From an uncultured Bacteroidales bacterium (GTDB lineage Bacteria; Bacteroidota; Bacteroidia; Bacteroidales; UBA932), in contig CAMJRT010000032.1 in NCBI GenBank assembly GCA_946408295.1, positions 1 through 9,701 on the forward strand: 9,701 nt of DNA, read 5' to 3'. The position numbers were made by a program, and so were the translations under genes. Below, one piece after another: positions 1 through 5,505 of this stretch (position 1 is the stretch's first letter; each line of letters starts with the position of its first letter). The notes under the pieces were generated by a model. The model saw only the letters and a list, made by a program, of their open reading frames with translations, was not told the DNA's origin and searched no databases.

Positions 1-1866
1 AACGAAGGCGAAAGAACGACCCCTTCCGTAGTCGCGTTCACGGACGGCGGCGAAAGAAAAATCGGCAACCCGGCCAAGCGTCAGGCTATCACCAACCCGA
101 AGAAGACCATCTTCTCCATCAAGCGGTTTATGGGTGAGACCTACGACCAGGTGGGGAAAGAAATCACCCGTATGCCCTATGCGGTCGTGCGCGGTGACAA
201 CAACACCCCGCGGGTGGATGTGGACGGACGTCTGTATTCTCCCCAGGAGATTTCCGCTATGATTCTTCAGAAGATGAAGAAAACGGCCGAAGATTACCTG
301 CGCAGCGAAGTGACCGAAGCGGTCATCACGGTGCCTGCCTACTTCTCCGACTCCCAGCGTAAGGCCACCGAAGAGGCCGGCCGTATCGCGGGGCTGAATG
401 TCCGCCGTATCATCAACGAGCCTACGGCAGCAGCACTGGCTTACGGTCTGGACAAGAAGAACAGCAATATGAAAGTGGCGGTCTATGACCTTGGCGGCGG
501 TACTTTCGATATCAGTATTATGGAACTCGGCGACGGTGTGTTCGAAGTGCTCTCCACCAACGGTGACACCCACCTCGGCGGTGACGATTTCGACCAGGTG
601 ATTATCGACTGGCTGGCCCAGGAATTCGCTTCCGAGAACGGCGGCATCGACCTGAAGAAAGACCCGATGGCCCTCCAGCGTCTGAAAGAAGCGGCCGAGA
701 AAGCCAAGATCGAGTTGTCCAACCAGACCTCTACGGAAATCAACCTGCCTTACATCATGCCGGTGGACGGTATGCCCAAGCACTTGATGAAGACCCTGAC
801 CCGTGCCAAATTCGAGATGTTGGCCGACAACCTGATTCAGCGGACGGCCGAGCCTTGCCGCAAAGCCCTTGCGGACGCCGGCCTGAGCGCCTCCGACATC
901 AACGAGGTTATCCTCGTGGGCGGTTCGACCCGTATCCCCGCCATCCAGGAGAAGGTCAAACAAATCTTCGGCAAAGAACCCAACAAGAGCGTCAATCCCG
1001 ACGAAGTGGTGGCTATCGGCGCTTCCATCCAGGGCGGTGTGCTCGCGGGTGATGTCAAGGATGTCCTGTTGCTCGACGTGACTCCGCTTTCGCTGGGTAT
1101 CGAGACCCTCGGCGGCGTGATGACCAAACTCATCGAGAGCAACACCACCATCCCGGCCAAGAAGAGCCAGGTGTTCTCCACAGCGGCCGACAACCAGCCT
1201 TCCGTCGAAATCCGCGTGCTCCAGGGCGAGCGCCCGATGGCCAAGGACAACAAACTCAGCGGTGAGTTCCACCTCGACGGCATTGCGCCCGCTCCCCGTG
1301 GCATTCCCCAGATTGAGGTGACCTTCGACATCGACGCCAACGGTATCCTGAATGTGTCCGCTACGGACAAGGCGACCGGCAAAGCCCAGAACATCCGTAT
1401 CGAAGCGTCTTCCGGTCTGTCCGACGCCGAAATCCAGCGGATGCGGGACGAAGCCAAGGCCAACGAAGAGGCCGACAAGGCTGAGAAGGAACGCATCGAC
1501 AAGATCAACAGCGGTGATGCGATGGTCTTCCAGACCGAGAAGAACCTCAAGGAGTACGGCGACAAGATTCCCTCCGAGAAGAAGGCGGCTATCGAGAGTG
1601 CCTGCGCCGAACTGAAGAAGGCGGTCGAGGCCAAGGATGTCGCTTCCATCGACAAGTACAACGCCGAACTCGAAGCGGCCTGGCACGCGGCTTCCGAAGA
1701 TATGGCCAAAGCCGCGCAGGGCGGTGCCCAGGGTGGCCCTCAGGGCGGTCCCGAAGGCGGCAACCCGTTCGGAGGACAGAATCCTTTCGGCGGCCAGGGC
1801 GGTCCTTTCGGCGGCAACGGCGGAGGCAACCCGCAGGGCGGCAACGACGCTCCCGACGAGCAATAA
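1..1866 (+). CDS. dnaK: Molecular chaperone DnaK (Hsp70), 5' end outside the window
   Basis: ATP-dependent cytoplasmic chaperone that binds exposed hydrophobic segments of client proteins and cycles with DnaJ and GrpE, neither of which lies in the window. The frame is open from base 1. The first residues (NEGERTTPS) align with E. coli DnaK residue 29 onward, so about 28 residues including the first phosphate loop are missing, and full length would be near 649. Visible landmarks in order: AIKR-type lysine region (IKRF, just before 130), [23 protein letters not shown], the second phosphate loop [30 protein letters not shown], the interdomain linker [12 protein letters not shown] (about 1060-1100), the substrate-binding beta domain with [10 protein letters not shown] and VLQGER, and a helical lid. 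From 1717 the protein ends in a Gly/Gln-rich tail and stops in NDAPDEQ, without the EEVK/EEVD-like end of many DnaK proteins. It closes its transcription unit: a terminator lies 79 nt downstream. Identification is essentially certain. Confidence 0.98.
   Translation, partial: NEGERTTPSVVAFTDGGERKIGNPAKRQAITNPKKTIFSIKRFMGETYDQVGKEITRMPYAVVRGDNNTPRVDVDGRLYSPQEISAMILQKMKKTAEDYLRSEVTEAVITVPAYFSDSQRKATEEAGRIAGLNVRRIINEPTAAALAYGLDKKNSNMKVAVYDLGGGTFDISIMELGDGVFEVLSTNGDTHLGGDDFDQVIIDWLAQEFASENGGIDLKKDPMALQRLKEAAEKAKIELSNQTSTEINLPYIMPVDGMPKHLMKTLTRAKFEMLADNLIQRTAEPCRKALADAGLSASDINEVILVGGSTRIPAIQEKVKQIFGKEPNKSVNPDEVVAIGASIQGGVLAGDVKDVLLLDVTPLSLGIETLGGVMTKLIESNTTIPAKKSQVFSTAADNQPSVEIRVLQGERPMAKDNKLSGEFHLDGIAPAPRGIPQIEVTFDIDANGILNVSATDKATGKAQNIRIEASSGLSDAEIQRMRDEAKANEEADKAEKERIDKINSGDAMVFQTEKNLKEYGDKIPSEKKAAIESACAELKKAVEAKDVASIDKYNAELEAAWHAASEDMAKAAQGGAQGGPQGGPEGGNPFGGQNPFGGQGGPFGGNGGGNPQGGNDAPDEQ
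1717..1851 (+). repeat. Gly/Gln/Pro/Phe-rich low-complexity tail of dnaK
   Basis: About 45 codons encode a degenerate repeat of [11 protein letters not shown] and GPFGG units. The two NPFGGQ copies (1762-1779 and 1780-1797) are tandem but differ at several third codon positions (AAC/AAT, CCG/CCT, GGA/GGC, CAG kept). The repeat is therefore kept at protein level and does not look like a fresh DNA duplication. The segment replaces the acidic, flexible C-terminal tail usual in DnaK. Confidence 0.85.
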
Positions 1867-1945
1867 GCCGGCCTGCCGCCAGCCGTACGGTGACGGCGGA
1901 ATGGTAGCGCCGGCATCTAAATCTCTGATTGTCAATGTAATGTTT

Positions 1946-1979
1946 AAAAGGACCTACCCCAAATGGAGTAGGTCCTTTT
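1946..1979. terminator. Bidirectional intrinsic terminator between dnaK and the lipoprotein gene
   Basis: A perfect 12-bp inverted repeat pairs 1946-1957 (AAAAGGACCTAC) with 1968-1979 (GTAGGTCCTTTT) around a 10-nt loop, in which C1959-C1960 can also pair with G1965-G1966. The arm ends give a T run on either strand. The hairpin can therefore end dnaK transcripts (79 nt past its stop) and also the converging receptor-lipoprotein transcripts (32 nt past their stop). Confidence 0.92.
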
Positions 1980-2011
1980 GTGTAATCTATTGAAAGTGAG
2001 AAGTGTAAGTG

Positions 2012-2554
2012 CTAACGGCCTTGAGTCGTCCTGCTTCCCTGATAGCGGACTTCAATGGTGGAAGGTCTGTTCGGGTTGGTCCCGACAAAGGTGATGTTGC
2101 TGAATGAGCAGTTTTCTTTCTTTGCATCGCTTGCGTCCGGCTCGATTGTCCCGTTTACTTTGGTGATTTTGTAAGCGGGGTAGGTGACTTCTTCTTCCGG
2201 CTTAATCCAGTTTGGAGTGATGGCGTTCTCCGTATCGCTCCAATCAAAAATGATTTTCCCGTTGCTGACGCTGACCGGCACAGCGGGAAGGCGGAGTTTG
2301 ACCGCAGGCATTCCTTCAGCAAAACTGACGCCTAGCAGAAAGATGTCGGCACGGGTTTGGTCTTCTAATAAAACGACATCCACCTGGGCGTCAGGTATCG
2401 AAAAACTTTCTCCGGCGCGCAAGAGCCCGACAAAATAATTATTCTCATCAGTACCCCCTTTGTCGCCCGAAGCCGGGGTCTCCTGTTTGTTGCAGGCGGT
2501 CAATCCTGCGACGAGTGCGGTCAGTGCCGCGAAAATCAAAAATTTCTGTTTCAT
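2012..2554 (-). CDS. Small secreted lipoprotein, possibly calycin-like beta-barrel
   Basis: A 180-residue protein with a clear lipoprotein signal: Lys-bearing n-region, hydrophobic core, then lipobox LTAC with the acylated cysteine at residue 21, followed by CNKQETPASG and a Gly/Asp-rich linker to about residue 38. The mature part is made of alternating hydrophobic strands (VDVVLL, ADIFLLGVSF, AVKLRLPAVPVSV, KIIFDW, CSFSNITFVG, TIEVRYQGSR), suggesting a compact all-beta domain. The rhythm resembles the calycin-like lipoproteins of Bacteroidales, but this is a by-eye assignment. It starts 5 nt after the receptor stop, so the two are almost certainly co-transcribed and the lipoprotein is probably a surface or periplasmic partner of that receptor, for example in ligand capture. 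It is neither SusD- nor HmuY-like as far as I can see. The substrate is unknown. Confidence 0.85.
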   Translation of the reverse strand: MKQKFLIFAALTALVAGLTACNKQETPASGDKGGTDENNYFVGLLRAGESFSIPDAQVDVVLLEDQTRADIFLLGVSFAEGMPAVKLRLPAVPVSVSNGKIIFDWSDTENAITPNWIKPEEEVTYPAYKITKVNGTIEPDASDAKKENCSFSNITFVGTNPNRPSTIEVRYQGSRTTQGR

Positions 2555-2559
2555 AACGT

Positions 2560-4749
2560 TTATAGATTAATAGATATTCCGAGCCGTACCCTGATGGGAA
2601 GGGAAGTCTGGAAAAACTCGTTTCCCATCGATTTGAAATAAAAGAGTCCGTATTGCGTGTTGGTGAGATTGTCGCCCCGTACATACAGGGTGTACCCGTC
2701 CAGTACGAGGCCTATGTATGCACCCAGTTCGGCGTAGAACGGCTGCGAAAGCGAGTTGTCTTCGTTCCACCAGATGCGTCCGGCCGCTTTCCCTTCCAGT
2801 TGGAGCAGCAGCGAGCGGGCGGGTCCGGAGCCCAGCGGCAGTTCCACCCCCAGGCGGCCGTTCAGGGTGTGTTCCGGCGCATAGGGAATCCGCTTTCCGG
2901 CATAGTCCCGGTTTCCGTTGTTGAAGGTGACAAAGCGGGCGTTCGTGTAGCCGTAATCGATGTCGGTGTAAAACTGCCGGATGCGGGCGGACAGGCTGAT
3001 TTCGGCTCCGGTACTCCGCGATTTGCCGGCGTTGGTCATCATCCGGCCCGTGTTCTTTCCCGGTGGAAAAACCGTGAGTTGCTGCTGGGTGCAGTCGATA
3101 TAGAAAGCGCAGGCATCGACGGAGAAGCGCAGGTCCGTCGCCCAGTTGTGGCTGTACTGAAATCCCAGTTCCGCGTTCAGGCATAGTTCGGGCTTGTATT
3201 TCGTATTGGCCGCAGAGACATCCTCTTTTCCGGTCGGAATAAAGCCCATATCTTTAATCATATTCGTCATCATCTCCTTCTGGAGAATGTCGGAGAAGAT
3301 TTGCGTGTTGAATCCGCCGGCTTTGTACCCCCGGGACAGGGTGCCCCGCAAGGTCCATTCGCCAAGGCTCCAACTGACGCCGATTTTCGGCAGGATCTGG
3401 AAGGAGGGAATGTTTTCACTTCCGATATAAAGCGTATTGAGCGGCCTGGGGTCGGGCAGGGTCGGCGGCAGGAGATAATGAATCGTGCTTTCGGAACGGT
3501 AGTCCATCCGGTCGTACTCCCAGTCCAGGCGGATTCCGGTGACGAACCGCCAGTTGCCGACGGTCCAGTAGGATTCGTGGTAAAGGGCGGCGTTGGCGGT
3601 GAAAATGCCGAAATCGTTGAAAATCGGAAAGGTCTTTTCCGTGATGTCCAGGATGCCCAGCATATCCGGAATGCCGGCGTTGGCATTGTCCAGAATCAGG
3701 CTTTTGATGCCCGCTTCCTTGAAGGTGACGGGAGCGGACAGCGCGTTGTATTTGAGTAGCAGAAAGGCTCCCGTCTGGCTGTTCCACCAATCCGGATGGA
3801 GGACGGGGCGGAAACTGATGTCCTGGGTGAGGGCGTACTGGTTCTGCCGCTGTTCCAGCGTGAAGATGCTCTCCGGCGTGTAGTCCTGGTCCATATTCAT
3901 CCGGTCCGAGAGCCAATGGAGACTCGTCGAAGAATGGATGTCCAGCACGTTTCCTTTGTGCTTGATGACGGCGGCTTCGTTCACGCAGATCCGCCGGTAG
4001 GCGCCCGGGTCGTTGTAGTTGACCGGCCGGAGCGTCCCGTCCACCCATCTTCGGTAGGGAAAGGCGCCTTGCGAGAGGGCGGACAGCGACAGGATGTTGT
4101 CGAATTGCGTTCCCTGTCCGAAATTTTTGGAAAAGCGCAGCCTTCCCTGTATGCCGTCGTAGCGGTCGCAGTCGCGTCCGTCGTAAGCGTTGGTAAAAAA
4201 TCCGTCCGAATGCCGGTAGCCCACCATCCCGCTCCAGTTTCCCTTGTAGAGGGCGGCCGTCGCCCGGATGTGGTTGCGGCTGCCATATTCCACTTTCGCC
4301 CTGAATCCCTGATACGTCGACGGCGAAAGGGTGGAAACGGAGATGACACCCATCATCGCGTTCCGTCCGTAGAGCGTGCCTTGCGGACCGCGCAGCACCT
4401 GGATGCGCCGGATGTCGAAAAAGTCAAAATCGTAGCCGCTTTTGTCCACCACGGGTACGCCGTCTACATACAGTGCTAGGGCCGGATTGTCGATGCGGGA
4501 GCCGAATCCCCGCATATAGAGGGACGAGGTCATTGCGGAACCGTAATCCGGCATCCACAGATTGGGGACGGCGGCCGAAAGTCCTTTCGGGGCGAGGGTT
4601 CCGCCCGTCTCCATCCATTCCTTTTTGAAGTCCGATACGGCGGACAGCGTCTCTTCCACCGATTCGATATGCTTGGAATACGATACGGTAGCGGCACCGA
4701 GGGTGTCGGAAAGGGCAATCAACAGAGGAAGGATGGCTGCGGTAATCAT
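2560..4749 (-). CDS. TonB-dependent outer-membrane receptor (classical type, substrate unknown)
   Basis: A 729-residue outer-membrane transporter that would use TonB-ExbBD energy to import a ligand. Residues 1-20 form a signal peptide, and ATVSYS just after it may hold the TonB box. The plug domain (about 32-145) shows SSLYMRGFGSR, LALYVDGVPV, FDIRRIQVLRGPQGTLYGRN (ending at 130) and MMGVISVSTLSP. The rest is a 22-strand-type barrel with many aromatic strand ends, closing with SLPIRVRLGISINL. There is no N-terminal carboxypeptidase-like extension and no SusD partner, so this is not a SusC-type glycan system; siderophore, haem, cobalamin or another small ligand is more in keeping. The ATG at 4749 was chosen over a GTG at 4851 because a promoter box (4758-4765) lies between them and a hydrophobic signal core follows 4749. 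The chosen signal peptide has no positive n-region, so a TTG at 4785 (12 codons upstream) remains possible. The gene is divergent from a LuxR-type regulator. Confidence 0.93.
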   Translation of the reverse strand: MITAAILPLLIALSDTLGAATVSYSKHIESVEETLSAVSDFKKEWMETGGTLAPKGLSAAVPNLWMPDYGSAMTSSLYMRGFGSRIDNPALALYVDGVPVVDKSGYDFDFFDIRRIQVLRGPQGTLYGRNAMMGVISVSTLSPSTYQGFRAKVEYGSRNHIRATAALYKGNWSGMVGYRHSDGFFTNAYDGRDCDRYDGIQGRLRFSKNFGQGTQFDNILSLSALSQGAFPYRRWVDGTLRPVNYNDPGAYRRICVNEAAVIKHKGNVLDIHSSTSLHWLSDRMNMDQDYTPESIFTLEQRQNQYALTQDISFRPVLHPDWWNSQTGAFLLLKYNALSAPVTFKEAGIKSLILDNANAGIPDMLGILDITEKTFPIFNDFGIFTANAALYHESYWTVGNWRFVTGIRLDWEYDRMDYRSESTIHYLLPPTLPDPRPLNTLYIGSENIPSFQILPKIGVSWSLGEWTLRGTLSRGYKAGGFNTQIFSDILQKEMMTNMIKDMGFIPTGKEDVSAANTKYKPELCLNAELGFQYSHNWATDLRFSVDACAFYIDCTQQQLTVFPPGKNTGRMMTNAGKSRSTGAEISLSARIRQFYTDIDYGYTNARFVTFNNGNRDYAGKRIPYAPEHTLNGRLGVELPLGSGPARSLLLQLEGKAAGRIWWNEDNSLSQPFYAELGAYIGLVLDGYTLYVRGDNLTNTQYGLFYFKSMGNEFFQTSLPIRVRLGISINL

Positions 4750-4757
4750 TCGGACCG

Positions 4758-4788
4758 CAAAGATAGCGGAAAAGAAAAGCCGAAACAA
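4758..4788 (-). promoter_or_regulatory. Promoter of the receptor-lipoprotein unit
   Basis: On the - strand, TATCTTTG (4765 down to 4758) matches the Bacteroidota -7 consensus TAnnTTTG. A TTG (4788 down to 4786) lies 20 nt upstream as -33 element. Only 8 nt separate the -7 box from the ATG at 4749, so the transcript would begin within about 0-3 nt of the start codon (near-leaderless). Confidence 0.65.
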
Positions 4789-4790
4789 CC

Positions 4791-4800
4791 CACATTTGTG
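4791..4800. promoter_or_regulatory. Candidate operator: CACATTTGTG palindrome
   Basis: Inverted repeat CACA-TT-TGTG just upstream of the receptor's -33 element, centred about 45 nt from its predicted start point and close to the midpoint of the divergent region. The position suits an activator next to RNA polymerase. It is short enough to arise by chance. Confidence 0.3.
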
Positions 4801-4811
4801 ATAGTCTGTTC

Positions 4812-4821
4812 TTTTCGAAAA
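4812..4821. promoter_or_regulatory. Candidate operator: TTTTCGAAAA palindrome
   Basis: Perfect 10-bp palindrome about 33-42 nt upstream of the LuxR-type gene's start codon. It overlaps the place where that gene's -33 element would be, which itself is poorly matched. It could be a site for autorepression or for a helper activator. It is AT-rich, so chance is possible. Confidence 0.3.
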
Positions 4822-4839
4822 AGGTTCCGACTTTTTTGC

Positions 4840-4847
4840 TAACTTTG
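4840..4847 (+). promoter_or_regulatory. -7 box of the LuxR-type regulator gene
   Basis: TAACTTTG fits TAnnTTTG and lies only 6 nt before the ATG at 4854, implying a leaderless mRNA. No clear TTTG is seen at the usual -33 distance, only T-rich sequence around 4811-4816, so the promoter may be weak or activator-dependent. Confidence 0.6.
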
Positions 4848-4853
4848 TCACCG

Positions 4854-5432
4854 ATGAATCCTTGTATCGCCATCATAGACCCGGCGACCCTGAGCCGGAT
4901 TGCGTTGGGGGATATCCTGCGGGATATCTTTCCGACGGTGGAACTTCTTTCTTTCCCGTCGATGGAGGATTTCATCGCGGACTGCGACCGGCATTTCATC
5001 CATTATTTCGTGTCACAGGATATTGTGATGGCGCATATCGGAGAGTTTGAGATGCTCAAAGCGGAGACCATCGTCCTTTGCCGGGGTGCAGGCGAGTCTT
5101 TTGTCGAGGCCGGTTTCAAGGTGATGGATGTCTTTCTGCCGGAGAAGGAACTCATTGCCAAGATTCTGCATCTGCACCGGAGCGGTACGCCGGACCCGTC
5201 CGAAGATTCAGCCTACCAGCGAACGGCGCAACTTTCTCCCCGGGAAAAACAAGTGCTCGCCTTGATTGTCAGGGGATTGTATAACAAAGAAATCGCCGAT
5301 GCGCTGGGCATTTCCGTAGCGACCGCCATCTTTCACCGCAACCACATCTGCGAAAAACTCGGCACACGTTCCGTCGGAAACCTGACCCTCCTCGCCGTCC
5401 TGTCCCACATCGTCGAGCCGGATGCGATTTGA
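4854..5432 (+). CDS. LuxR-type transcriptional regulator with degenerate receiver-like domain
   Basis: A 192-residue DNA-binding regulator. Residues about 127-187 form a LuxR/NarL helix-turn-helix: LSPREKQVLALIVRG, then NKEIADALGISVATAIFHRN and HICEKLGTRS. Residues 1-105 follow the strand-helix order of a response-regulator receiver (IAIID with D9; strand 3 HYFVS; strand 4 ETIVLC; strand 5 DVFLP). However, the phosphoacceptor Asp position after strand 3 appears to be Ser54, and the Lys before the conserved Pro in strand 5 is Leu95. Control by His-Asp phosphotransfer is therefore unlikely; a bound ligand, a partner protein or dimerisation is more plausible. No histidine kinase is nearby. It is divergent from the TonB receptor and lies 73 nt before the secreted-protein operon, so either could be its target. 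The ATG at 4854 was preferred to a TTG at 4836, which would lie upstream of the -7 box. Confidence 0.9.
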   Translation: MNPCIAIIDPATLSRIALGDILRDIFPTVELLSFPSMEDFIADCDRHFIHYFVSQDIVMAHIGEFEMLKAETIVLCRGAGESFVEAGFKVMDVFLPEKELIAKILHLHRSGTPDPSEDSAYQRTAQLSPREKQVLALIVRGLYNKEIADALGISVATAIFHRNHICEKLGTRSVGNLTLLAVLSHIVEPDAI

Positions 5433-5440
5433 CGGCCGGC

Positions 5441-5478
5441 TTTCTTGTTTGTTGTTTTTTATATATCTTTGCAAACAA
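5441..5478 (+). promoter_or_regulatory. Promoter of the secreted-protein operon, with flanking inverted repeat
   Basis: TATCTTTG at 5464-5471 is a good -7 box. T-rich sequence with TTTC/TTG at 5441-5447 sits at roughly -33 distance (16-19 nt). Predicted initiation near 5476-5479 leaves an AT-rich leader of about 28 nt without a Shine-Dalgarno sequence, usual for Bacteroidota. A perfect 7-bp inverted repeat TTGTTTG (5445-5451) and CAAACAA (5472-5478) brackets the -7 box. It may be an operator or a chance product of the T-rich run. Confidence 0.6.
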
Positions 5479-5505
5479 TCTGTCACTAACCCAAATAAAC
5501 GCGAT

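Noticed and set aside
837..1709. 290-codon open frame on the - strand opposite dnaK
   Set aside because: It is antisense to unmistakable DnaK coding sequence and is Ser/Ala-rich without motifs.
1717..1851. Repeated GGC-rich units as a CRISPR-like or mobile repeat
   Set aside because: The units are irregular, in frame and coding for the DnaK tail; there are no spacers or constant repeats.
2560..4749. SusC/SusD polysaccharide utilisation locus
   Set aside because: The receptor lacks the SusC N-terminal domain, the partner is far too short for SusD, and no glycan enzymes are present.
4750..4851. GTG start at 4851 extending the TonB receptor by 34 residues
   Set aside because: The extension covers the receptor's own promoter and the regulator's promoter box, and buries the signal peptide.
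4836..4853. TTG start at 4836 for the LuxR-type gene
   Set aside because: It begins upstream of the -7 box; the ATG at 4854 starts directly at the receiver-like strand 1.
5432..5460. GCCGGC followed by a T run as terminator of the LuxR-type gene
   Set aside because: The stem is only about 3 bp with no loop, and the T run belongs to the promoter region; too weak to call.
5422..5505. ATG at 5422 as start of the barrel protein
   Set aside because: It overlaps the end of the LuxR-type gene and the promoter; the ATG at 5506 begins a textbook signal peptide.
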